DNA of 47,500 nucleotides, from NCBI GenBank assembly GCA_016946835.1, contig JACVTC010000014.1, positions 1,535,001 to 1,582,500 on the forward strand. Reading direction: 5' to 3'. The translations under genes and the position numbers were made by a program. The notes under the pieces were generated by a model. It made no database searches. It was not told the DNA's origin and worked only from the letters and a program-made list of their open reading frames with translations. Positions within the stretch are counted from its first letter, which is position 1; the number at the start of each line of letters is the position of its first letter. Positions 27,847 through 44,607 of the stretch are shown here, piece after piece. The stretch comes from Neocallimastix lanati (nom. inval.) (taxonomy: Eukaryota > Neocallimastigomycota > Neocallimastigomycetes > Neocallimastigales > Neocallimastigaceae).

Positions 27847-27994
27847 ATATATATATATATTTTTATTTATATAAAAAAAATATTAAAACTTATATACTAA
27901 TATTAACTTTCATTATTATTATTATTATTTAAAGAATGATTATAACTCATCGGATGTTAAAAGAGTAAAACGTGTTCAGAAATCTGTAAAGTGA
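26444..27994 (+). CDS. Small presequence-bearing single-span membrane protein (predicted mitochondrial/hydrogenosomal)
   Basis: Five exons by hand: 26444-26535, 26889-26919, 27235-27270, 27517-27795 and 27935-27994, all GT-AG and phase-consistent, giving 165 residues. Residues 1-31 have no acidic residue, several Lys and hydroxylated/hydrophobic residues (MSLTLSTAILKNSILQK...IIKNR) and are followed by CLYSTENG. That resembles a matrix-targeting presequence with an Arg upstream of a Tyr-Ser cleavage-like site. Residues 54-120 are polar, rich in Lys/Ser/Asp and Pro. Residues 122-140 (YYLYATLGLFQLIPLYYFF) form one hydrophobic span, followed by KKRR and a basic 20-residue tail. I do not recognise the family. 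In an anaerobic fungus the destination would be the hydrogenosome, but that rests on the presequence alone. The tiny second and third exons (31 and 36 bases) are the least certain part of the model. An alternative acceptor after the poly-T near 26724 leads straight into a stop. Confidence 0.6.
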
Positions 27995-28214
27995 AATAAT
28001 AAATATTATTCTATATTATACGAGAAAAATATATATATATAACAAATAATAATCAATCGTTTTATTTTTTATTTTTATTTTTAATTTTTTTTTTTATATT
28101 ATATTCTATATATATATATATATATTTAACGATATAATATTATATATATCAAATTTTTATTTTATTATTTTATAAACAATAACAACAACAACAACAACAA
28201 CAAAAAAAAAAAGT

Positions 28215-28229
28215 ATGACTCAAATATGA
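28215..28229 (+). promoter_or_regulatory. Four-codon upstream ORF overlapping the CPOX-like start
   Basis: ATG ACT CAA ATA TGA begins 11 bases before the main ATG, and its TGA overlaps that ATG (ATGA at 28226-28229). A CAA-repeat and poly-A leader precedes it. If the transcript starts upstream, the main frame would need leaky scanning or reinitiation. Alternatively, the main frame may start at the ATG at 28238, which leads into MATYLYS. Confidence 0.5.
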
Positions 28230-29490
28230 GACAACAAATGGCTACTTATTTATATTCTATACAAAATGACATTATTCGTTTTATTGAGGAAACAGATACT
28301 AAAGTAACGTTTAGTCGTAGTAATTGGAATCAACGTTCTAAAAATTCTACCGGGGGTGGTACCACTTGTAATTTTGAAAATGGTAAAATTTTTGAAAAAG
28401 CCGTCGTTCAAGTCAACATTGAATCTGGTTCTCTTTCTCCATTTCAAATTATTGAATTATTAACTACTAGACCGGCTGTTCAAATCATTTCAAAATCTTT
28501 AAATGATAAATTTTCATATTATAAAGCTAGCCTTTCCTCAATTCTTTATCCTCAAAATCCAAATATTCCTACTTCTTTCCTTGATCTAGCCTATAATGAA
28601 GTTAAAAATAATTCTACCGGTAAAACGTATTGGTGGTTTAGTGGAGGTAATGATTTCTCAGATACAAATGTATTTATGACAAAACAAGAAGACTTATCCT
28701 CCGCTGTCAAGGATAATCTCTTGTCAGAATTTTATCAAAAATTTAAGGAAGATTTAGATCAAATTAATCCAGAATATTTCGATCAATTCATTGAGGAAGG
28801 TAAACAAGTTACATTTATATCTCATCGTGATGAAATGCGTGGTGTCGGTGGTCTTTACTTTAACGATTTAAATGATACCTCCCCTCAATCCATTCTTACC
28901 ACCATCATACCATGCTTTGCTCAAAAAACATTTGAATATTATAAACCAATCATTGAAAAAAGAAATAAGATCTCTTGGACTCTTTCCGATAAGGAAAAAC
29001 AAGCTATTAAAAATAGTAGATTAGTGGAATTTGAATTGGTAATAAAAAAAAAAAAAAAAAAAAATTAAAAAAATAAAAAAATTAGAAAAAAGATAAAATA
29101 ATAAAAAAAAAAAAAAAAAAAAGAATAAAAATAAAAATAAAAATAAAATGAAATAATATATATATATATATATATTTTAATAGAATTTATTTTACTTTTT
29201 ATTTTTATTTTTTATTTTATTACATATATAATTATATATATATATATATATATATAGTTAATAATGCTATTAAATTTTATAATACATATTAATTTTTTTA
29301 AATTTCTTTGTATTTATTATTATTATTATTTTTTTCTTTTTAAAATAATAATGTATTTTATATATTATTTTAGGTTTCAAAATTAGATTCCAAGGTTGAT
29401 GATTCTTCATCAAAGAATATTGATAAAACATTACCAATTCTTCCTTTAAATGTTTCATGGAAAAAAAATGAAATTGTTAATGATAATTAA
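28226..29490 (+). CDS. HEM13-like: Divergent coproporphyrinogen III oxidase-family protein, probable pseudoenzyme
   Basis: Exons 28226-29038 and 29374-29490 (GT-AG, phase 0) give 309 residues, close to the usual length of about 300-330. The oxygen-dependent CPOX family (Hem13/HemF/CPOX) decarboxylates coproporphyrinogen III in haem synthesis. Family landmarks are present in order: GGG (43-45) then GKIFEKA (53-59), WWFSGG (136-141), HRDEMRGVGGLYFNDL (200-215), VEFEL (267-271) and a PLNVSW-like C-terminus (295-300). Several motifs that are near-invariant in active members are changed. The HPxNPH block reads YPQNPN (108-113). The following PTxHxNxRYFE block reads PTSFLDLAYNE (115-125). WWFGGGxDLTP reads WWFSGGNDFSD. 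The YDRGTxFGL segment after VEFNL, which includes an Asp/Arg pair implicated in catalysis, is replaced by polar sequence just after the intron. The fold is probably kept while porphyrinogen chemistry is doubtful. The frame is intact over both exons, so decay is not evident. Confidence 0.8.
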
Positions 29491-29620
29491 AAAGGTTCAT
29501 TTTATTTAAAAATAAATAAATGAATAAATAAATAAATATATATATATATAAATAAATGAAATGCAAATAATAATTAAAAAGAAAAGCAGAAAAAAAAAAT
29601 AGTTTTTATATATAATCTTA

Positions 29621-29692
29621 TTAATAATTTTTAATATTGATAATAAAGTTTAAAGATTAATAATTTTTAATATTGATAATAAAGTTTAAAGC
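29621..29692 (+). repeat. 36-bp direct repeat, two units
   Basis: TTAATAATTTTTAATATTGA and the following ATAATAAAGTTTAAAG begin at 29621 and again at 29657. The pair lies about 130 bases past the CPOX-like stop, possibly in its 3' region. Confidence 0.75.
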
Positions 29693-29980
29693 TTTAGTTT
29701 TTTAAATGTACGTTAATAAATGAATATATATAAATATATAATATAAAACATAAAATATAAAAATATAAATATAGTAATAATAAAAAATTTAAAAAATTAT
29801 TTGATAAAAAAAAAAAGGGTTATATAAATTTATTTAATATTTATGTATTAATATTATTAATATGTATTAATGTATAAAATGTTTATTTATTTATTTATTC
29901 AATTATTTAATTATTTAATTATTTACATCATCTAAATATATTATGTATATAAATATTTAAAAAAGAAATTTTTTATATTT

Positions 29981-30185
29981 ACACGCAGTGTTTTATTCGG
30001 ATTTAAAAAATCGCTGCTAATAAAACCTAGTCTTTCTAAGACAGCTATAGGTTCGGGGACAGTGGTTACTCCATAACCTATTTACTCAGCCCATTACTGA
30101 TGGGTATTATAAATCCATGTCTTTCCGTCTTTCTTTAACCCATTAACCCATAATCTTTTGAATTCAGCGACCAATAAGCCATTAT
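29981..30185. other. Isolated GC-rich island with three hairpins: ncRNA candidate or coding relic
   Basis: By hand count about 76 of 200 bases are G or C, in flanks of roughly 5-10%. On the plus strand, three perfect five-base stems follow one another: 30030-30034 with 30038-30042 (GTCTT/AAGAC), 30064-30068 with 30074-30078 (GGTTA/TAACC) and 30090-30094 with 30100-30104 (CCCAT/ATGGG). CCTA at 30026 can also pair with TAGG at 30048 around the first stem. This is what a structured RNA gene looks like in a very AT-rich genome, but it matches no tRNA, snRNA, SRP or RNase P/MRP core I know. On the minus strand one frame reads as peptide with two stops (LLVAEFKRLWVNGLKKDGKT..., then GYGVTTVPEPIAVLERLGF), so a dead coding fragment is the main alternative. 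Confidence 0.45.
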
Positions 30186-30268
30186 GTTTATTTATTTATT
30201 TATGGAAAAATTTATATGGATATATATTTATTATTTTTATTAATAAAAATTAGGACAAAAAAAGGCGT

Positions 30269-30308
<40 letters not shown>

Positions 30309-30696
30309 ATATTAAAATTTAATATATAATTATGTGCTATGCTATTAAATTTTAATTTATATAAATAAAAAACTTTTTTTTTTATATAAATTTTTATTTC
30401 TTTTATATATTTTTTTTTTTTTTTATTTTTTAATTTGGAAAAGAATAAAATCAATTTTAAAAAAAATAATAATAATAATAAATATTTTATTTTATTATTA
30501 TTGTTATTATTATTATTATTATTTTTATTTTAGTTTAATTATATATAAAATAAAATAATAATATATTGATATCTAAATTTCTTTTTATTTTCATTTTATT
30601 TGTAAAATAAATATATAATAATTAAATTAGAAATATACTTTTTCTTTTATCAAATTCTTTTTTATTCAATAATAAAAAAAAAAAAAAAAAAAAAAA

Positions 30697-30912
30697 ATGT
30701 CATTTGCTCCACAGGGTGTATCACCTTTCCTTCCAGGAAAAAATTATTTAAACGTTGACAATGGTATTAAAGAAGATGTGGATAGATCTGTAATTTTAAG
30801 AAAAAAAAATAATAAAGTGAATTATAAAAAATGTTCAGATGAAGAATTATTAGATTTATTGGAAAAAAACGAAAAATTGCTAAGTAACAAGTAAAAATAA
30901 ATAAATAAATAA

Positions 30913-30949
<37 letters not shown>

Positions 30950-31586
30950 TGAAATAAAAATAAATAAATCAATATATATATGTATATAAGTTCATTATTT
31001 CTTTTGATTAAATTATATTATAATACTAATGGAAATTATTTATTATATTTTATTATAATAATATTTTATATTTTATTTTAATATCTATATAACTATATTA
31101 CTATATTACTATATTATTATATAACAAATTAATTATTGTTTTAATATTTACTTTTTTAAAAATCAAAAAAAAAAAAAAAAAAAAAAGAGCTTTGATTAAT
31201 AACCTTCCAGATAAGGGTGAAAAGATTCTTTTAAAAAATAAAGAAATTAAAGAAGAAATTACAAGAAGAAATATTACAATTGAAAAAGAAAAAGATAATA
31301 ATGATGAAAAAATGGATATCAAGGAAGTTAATAATAATAGTAACAGTAAAGAAAAATTAACAGAAACTGAAAATAAATCAATGGATACTACTGAAACTAC
31401 TATTGAAAAAGATATGGAAGTGGAATCACTTAATCAAAAATTAAAATCTATTAATATTTCTGAAGGTAGTGATGAAAAAGATACTAATAAACCTACTCCT
31501 AAATATAAACGTGGTCAAGCTAGAGTAGCCGAAATGATTTTAAATAATCCAAATCTTGTAAGTAATTTTTTATTTTTTTTTTTTTT

Positions 31587-31617
<31 letters not shown>

Positions 31618-32464
31618 TTATTATTATTATTATTTTTGTAAACACTACTACTAATAATAATAATATTAAAAAAAAAAAAAAAAAATTGTTAATATTATTA
31701 AAAATTTCATTTTAAATTAATAAAATTTTAATTTTTAAAAATTCATTATATTAATTATTATTATTATTATTATTATGAATTATTATTGTAAATTATAAAA
31801 TAAATGTTAAATTGAAAAGTATGAACCAAAATTTATGATACCTCATAAACCAAATAAAAATCATACCAAATTCATTTCAATTGAAGAATCACTTGAAATT
31901 CAAATTCGTCAAAGAAAACTTCAAAAAGTAAATTTTGAAATTATTTAATATTTATATTATTTTTATATATAATTATTGTTGTTTTTATATTTATATATAA
32001 TTATTAAAATTTGAAATGTATTAATTATTAATACAAATTATATTTATATTTATAAATGTATATATATATATGTATTTTTATAAAAATAAAAAAAAAAAAA
32101 AATGATAAATAGGAAATTGAAATTAATGAAGCAATTAAAAGACTTGAAAAAACTAAAATGTCTACTGGACCAATTAATTATCATAGTAATAAGTAAGTTT
32201 GAAATATATATTCATATCTTTATAATAATTAAAATAGTTAAAATAATGAAATTAAAAATATTAATAAATTTACTTTAATAATGTATTTATGTTTTAAAAA
32301 AAATTTTTTTTTTATTAATTTATATATATAGATATAGAAATACACATAGTGATTATGAAGACGACGACGATGACGATGATGATGATGATAGTGAAGACGA
32401 TAATCGTAGTTATTATAGTGAGGATGAAGAAGCAGATGAATTTTTATTCGGAAGGCATAACTAA
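30697..32464 (+). CDS. POLR2M: Gdown1/POLR2M-like RNA polymerase II-associated protein
   Basis: Five exons: 30697-30890, 31188-31557, 31820-31927, 32113-32192 and 32332-32464, all GT-AG and phase-consistent, giving 294 residues. Residues 46-78 (DEELLDLLEKNEKLLSNK, then LINNLPDKGEKI) match the N-terminal hallmark of animal Gdown1, where a leucine-rich helix is followed by an LLRNExFIxxLPDKGKKI-type segment. Residues 206-216 (FISIEESLEIQ) match its C-terminal SIEESLxLQ motif. The protein ends in an Asp/Glu-rich tail (about 256-290) closing with ADEFLFG, and animal Gdown1 also ends in an acidic DEF-like tail. The middle (about 80-165) is a Lys/Glu/Asn-rich linker. In animals Gdown1 binds Pol II, competes with TFIIF and imposes Mediator dependence. 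The same role here is inferred. The first intron's acceptor is preceded by about 24 A rather than pyrimidines. The start codon follows a poly-A tract. Confidence 0.82.
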
Positions 32465-32859
32465 ATGAAATTATACTCACAAACATAATTATAAATTCAT
32501 CAAACCAAAATAAAACAAATAAAAAAAAAAAAAAAAAAAAAAAAAATTCAATTCAAAATTTAATTTTTTTTTTTTTTTTATTTTTTTTTATCTCTTAATC
32601 TTATAATTTATCTATAAATTGAAATATATTATTTTAATTTTTAAATTTTTATATTTTAAAAATTTTTTTTATCATACGAGAGAAAAAAATAATAATTAAT
32701 ATAGAAAATATATAGTATTTTAAAATTAAAATATTTATTCTATTAAAAATATTTATTCTATAAATTTTATTAAAATTTATTTACTTCTTTTTTTCTTTTT
32801 TTTTTTTTTATTCCATTTTTATAATAATTTAAAATCTTACTTATTGTAATATAATAATA

Positions 32860-32906
<47 letters not shown>

Positions 32907-32987
32907 TTAAGAAAAATAAAAATAAAGAATAAAAAATAAAAAGAAAAATGAATTTTTTTTTTTATTATTATTATCCATATTTTATCT

Positions 32988-33072
<85 letters not shown>

Positions 33073-33430
33073 GTAATTATAAATAACAAATTAATAATAA
33101 ATAATAGATACCAATAATATATAAAATTTCAAAAAAAAAAAAAAAATAAAAAAATAAAAATAAAAATAAAAATAAATAAAAATAAAAAAATAAACCCGTT
33201 TGCTTAATATTCATACAACAATTAAATCAATATTTTTATTTTTATATATAAAAATATCTATATATATCTATATATATAATATTATTTAATAACTGTTTTT
33301 ATTTTTTATCTTTTTTTTATTTTTATTCATAAAAATAAGTTTAAATATATAAATAGAATAATAATTAAATGATGATGATGATGATGATGATGATATAATA
33401 TATATATATATATTTTTTTTTTTTTTATTT
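32465..33430. other. Convergent intergenic region
   Basis: This is the shared 3' space of two tail-to-tail genes. It contains poly-A (32521-32546), poly-T (32863-32904), a pure (AAT)n run at 32991-33072 and (GAT)n at about 33369-33393. No gene or clear terminator was recognised. Confidence 0.7.
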
Positions 33431-33857
33431 TTAAAATTCTAACCATTTTGAAAAATATTGACAAGTGGTAGGGTTAACTTCGCCTAAAGAATCACACATT
33501 TTAAATACGGGACATTGACCACACGGTGTATCGGTTAATACATTTTCAGATTTATTACTATTAACTGCTTTATACATCCAAAGATCCTCTTCATCCTCTG
33601 TACCAGCACCTGCCCCTAGTGAGGATCGAAGTCTTTTCTCAATTTTACCATCATATACTAATCGATCCAATAAGCCTTGTACATCATCATTATCCAGTGA
33701 AACGCCGGAACGAAAAAGATCTGAATTATTCAAAAAATGACTTAAGGAGGATACGGTTGGATAGTAAGGATAATTAGCTGGTAATAATTGATCTTCACTT
33801 ACTGACATACTCTTTTTTTTTTTTTTTTTCGAAATCATCCATAAAATATAAAACAGA

Positions 33858-33892
<35 letters not shown>

Positions 33893-34349
33893 TAAATAAT
33901 ATGTTTGAGTTAATGGGTTCAATAATAATATAACAATGATATAAGATATGATATAAGATATAATGATAAATGGTAAAATTATATAAGGTAGAGAAATATA
34001 AAGAAAATTTAAGAGAAAATAATAATAATAATAAATAAATAAGTAAATAAATACCATATTATATATAAATTAATATTAATATTAGCAATAAATAAATAAA
34101 TAAATAAATTAATAATAATAATTATAATAATAATAATAATAATAATAATTATAATAATAATAATTATCATCATCATCATCATCATAATAATAATAATAAT
34201 AATTATAATAATAATAATTATCATCATCATCATAATAATAATAATAAAATATAAATATATACATATTAAAAATGAAAATAAAATAAGAATATAAGAATAA
34301 GAATATGAATAAAATAAGAATAAGAATAAGAGTAATAATAATAATAATA

Positions 34350-34417
<68 letters not shown>

Positions 34418-34783
34418 TAATAATAATAATAATAATAATAAAAAGGTATTAATTATCTTACATCTTTTAAAATTTTTCGATAGATAGCAGTGGATAAAAT
34501 TTCAATGAATTCAACATCAAGTTCATTATCTTGATAAAATGTACCACCTGTTACTTCATCAGAGGGCGCTAATTCATATAACATATATACTCTTTTTATT
34601 GAATTCTTTTGTTAATGAAGAAAGAAATAATAATGATAATAATAATAACAATAATTATTTAGTATGTGAAAAATATATATATATATATATATCACAAATT
34701 TAATGATAAATGATAATAATAATATTATTATAATTATTAATATTAAAAATATTAATTATTTAATAATTATTAGTATATGAAAA

Positions 34784-34848
<65 letters not shown>

Positions 34849-36091
34849 CATTTTTGAAAATATAATTACTTTAATAGATTTAACCGTTTTAATAATTTTT
34901 CTTTTTTCCAAAGCTTTCAATGAAGCAAGAACTTGTTTTTGATGTATACCAGATTTAATTTTTAAATCTTTTTGCCATATACCTTTAGAACCTGCTTCTT
35001 TAATATATCCATAGATAATTTTTTCATTGGCATCCATAGAACGTAATCTTTTATTAAAATTTTGAAAATTTAGGAAGAAAATAAAAATAAAAATAAAAAT
35101 AAAAATAAAAAAAAAAAAATAAAAAACAATATATATATATATATATATAATTAATATAATATAATTAAATAATAAACCCCCCAAAAAAAAAAAAATTATT
35201 ACTTATGAACTTCTTCCTCTGATACGGCAACAAATGTTAATACATTATTACCTGGACCTGTACCTGAAGATCTAATTTCTATTAAATCCTTTTTTTTTTT
35301 TTTTTTTTTATCATTAAAATTTTATTATTTTATCATTATTATTTTGTTGTTATTATCATTATTATTATTGTTGTTGTTAATTGTTTTTATTAATAAATAA
35401 AATTTTATATTAATAATATTAATTTGTGGGAATGAATGACAGATATTTTTATTAATATGATTTTTATATTTTTATATTTAAATGTAATATATATATATGT
35501 ATAAGATATATGACAGTATTAAAAAAAATGAAAAATAATAATAACAATAAAATTAGTAAAAAAAAGGAAAAAAATAAAATTTTATTTTTAATGTTATTAT
35601 TACTGCTACTATTACTCTTAATAATAATAATAATAATAAAAGTAATAATAACAAATGTTATTAATTAATTACCTTTTTTGAAAGACTGTTACCAACAGTA
35701 ACAAGATCATTAATTGACCAACCATCTAGATGTTGTAGAGCTAATACACTTGATATTCCCTTATTTAATTTTATAATACATATATATACTATTTATTAAT
35801 AATAATAATATTTTTTTTTTTTTTTTTTTTTTTTAAATATAAATTTATTACTATAAAAAAAAACGAAAAAATATTAAATTAATAATCAATATTTCCAATA
35901 TATATATACAAATTTATTAGAAATTGATTTTATAATTTTTAAAAAGGATTTCTTTTGATTTCAACAAATTATTGTTACTATTTTTTTATTTTATCATTAT
36001 TATTTTTTCCAATAGTATATAAAGATGAAATTCATTTCTTTATTTTAATAGTGTTAATATCTTAAATAATTATTATTTAGATTTTTAAAAT

Positions 36092-36122
<31 letters not shown>

Positions 36123-36575
36123 TTTAGGAAATTTAATTTGAAGTGAATTTTGAAGAAATTTAATTTTTGAAATGTTGATATATATATATATATATATAAA
36201 GAAAAAATAAAAATAATAATAAAAAAAAAAAAAAAAAAAAAAAATAAAATAAAGAAAAAATAATAATACTTTTGGATAAGCTTGAATTAAATCAAATAAT
36301 TGTTTTTCATCTGCTGGAAGTATTTCACCATAAACGGTATTATCTTCTTTTTTAGTTTTAGTTTCAGTTTCAGTTTCAATTTTAGTTTCAATTTTAGTTT
36401 CAATTTCAGTTTTAGTTTTTATTTCAACTTCTTTTTCTTCTTCTTCTTTCTTTATTCGTTTAATTACTTCTTGGTCTTCTCTTTCTTTTTTAAGGTTTTT
36501 TCCTTTTTTAATTGGTGCTTCCATTGCTGCTTTACGTGCAGCTGTTGTTGAATGTCCACGTGTAATCTTGGGCAT
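33431..36575 (-). CDS. RPC34: RNA polymerase III subunit RPC34/RPC6 (POLR3F)
   Basis: Six exons on the minus strand: 36575-36270, 35759-35673, 35288-35203, 35047-34870, 34605-34462 and 33811-33431, giving 393 residues against about 316 in yeast and human. The extra length is an N-terminal Lys/Glu/Thr-rich extension of about 80 residues (KKEREDQEVIKR, TEIETKIETK). Then come two winged-helix domains: LFDLIQAYPKGISSV (first) and IIYGYIKEAGSKGIWQKDL, KRKIIKTVKSIK (second, about 165-220). VYMLYELAPSDEVTGGTFY follows, then a third winged-helix-like part with LVYDGKIEKR and LWMYKAVN. The C-terminus is PCGQCPVFKMCDSLG...TCQYFSKWLEF. Its four Cys (364, 367, 373, 384) match the family's iron-sulfur-binding set. 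As part of the Pol III-specific RPC3-RPC6-RPC7 (RPC82-RPC34-RPC31) subcomplex it supports initiation through TFIIIB contacts and DNA opening, for tRNA and 5S transcription. Introns 4 and 5 are stuffed with trinucleotide repeats. Confidence 0.93.
34089..34445. repeat. AAT/ATC trinucleotide repeat block in RPC34 intron 5
   Basis: (AAT)n interrupted by ATT, plus two (ATC)n patches (about 34168-34184 and 34220-34232) that form a duplicated AAT-ATTATC block, then a long (AAT)n from about 34328 to 34441. All lies within the intron between 34461 and 33812, so the poly-Asn and poly-Ile frames are artefacts. Confidence 0.9.
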
Positions 36576-37086
36576 TTTTTATTTTTTAATATATAAATAT
36601 TTATGTATGAAATTATATACTTTTTTTTTATAATTATTTTTTTCCCCTCTCTTATTATTTCTTTTAGAAAAAGGTTAATAATAATAAGATATGTAAAAAA
36701 TAATTCCGTAATTATGAGTTATTTTTATTTATATTTATATTTTTTTTAAGGATTATATAATATTTAATACGGTATAGTAATTTATGGAATTATTTTTTAT
36801 ATATTTTATTTTATTTATTTATTTAATTTATATGAATTAAAATGGATATTGAAAAAAAATAACAATAAATAAGTTATAATATATAATATATAAATAATTT
36901 TTTTTTTTTTTTTTTTTTTTGAAATATATACAATATTTATTTATTATAATAAAAAAAAAAAAAAAGGTCTTTATTTTTAAAATTGAAATTTCAAATTAAA
37001 AATTATAAAATCATTTCTACAAAAAGAAAAATTTAAAATATATATATAAAATAAATAAAGATTAATTATAAAATTTTTAATATACA

Positions 37087-37122
<36 letters not shown>

Positions 37123-37500
37123 AAAAATTTTAAAAAAAAAGGTATATTTTAATTCATTCATAATTCTTTATTATTTTATGTAATTAATATTTATAAATAT
37201 ATAATAATAAAATGTATTTTATAATAATAAAATTTTTATTGCAAATATATATATTTTCTTTGTATTTAATAATTATATATTATACATGAATAAAAAAAAA
37301 AAAAATTAAATTATTAATCGATATTCATACATATTCACCTGTAATAGATATATATAAATAATTATATTATAACGATCATACGAACTATCATTATAATAAT
37401 ATTCTTAATATATGTTTATACTTTTCACTATATCTTTCATAATATTCATTTTATTAGTTAATAATATTTACAGTAGTAGTTGAACTAAATATAAATACTC

Positions 37501-37534
<34 letters not shown>

Positions 37535-38116
37535 TAAATATTATTATTCTTAAATAGTTATATCCATCAATAAAATCAATTAAATTATATATTGATAAAA
37601 GAAAATTTATTCACATTAAAATGTTTAAAAAAAAAAAAAATAATTAATAATAATTTTTAATAATAAGATTTATTTAATAAAATAAATAAATAAACATTAC
37701 ATATAACCCTCTATTTTTATCAAGATTTTAAATTTAAACATTTTAAAAAAATATAAAAAATAAAATACAATATTAATATTATAAATTTTTTATAATATTA
37801 CTAATAAATAATGAGAGTTTTTTTTTTATGAATATTTATTTATTTATTTATTTTTATATAAATAAATAATAAGAATCCAATAAATATTTATATATGCAAT
37901 AAAAATTATATAAAACTTTTAAGTTAAAAAAATAGTATTTAAAATTAAATGATAAATTTTCCTTTTATAACTTTTGTAAATATAATTAAATTATAAAGAA
38001 TAAATTATTATTATTATTTTAATAAATCAACTAATGTTAATATAATTAAATTATATATAAATTATTATTATTATATTTTTTAATATTATAATAATTAAAA
38101 ATTTTAAATTGGAGGT
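36576..38116. other. Intergenic region upstream of RPC34
   Basis: Between the RPC34 start and the chitin synthase stop. It is AT-rich simple sequence with poly-T (36899-36920), poly-A (36950-36965) and a long A tract (37091-37121). No gene, tRNA-like element or recognisable promoter motif was seen. Confidence 0.65.
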
Positions 38117-44373
<6,257 letters not shown>

Positions 44374-44576
44374 TTTTGATTATTATATTATTATTACTAA
44401 TTTATTATTATTATTATTAAAATTGAAATGAAATATATTTTTTAATAAAGAAATTGTAAAATATAATCACAAAAATGAACTAGTATTCTTTTTTAATCTT
44501 AAATATTAATTAAACAATAACGAGTTAATAATAAAAATAATACTTTTTGTCTAAAGTCTTTTACCTACAATTTAAA

Positions 44577-44607
<31 letters not shown>

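Noticed and set aside
30030-30104. Reading the GC island as a tRNA or U-snRNA
   Set aside because: GGTTCG at 30050-30055 recalls a T-loop, but no acceptor stem or anticodon arm can be formed, and no Sm site or snRNA core sequence is present.
34305-34487. Poly-Asn frame on the plus strand
   Set aside because: It is an (AAT)n run inside RPC34 intron 5 that happens to overlap the antisense of exon 5.
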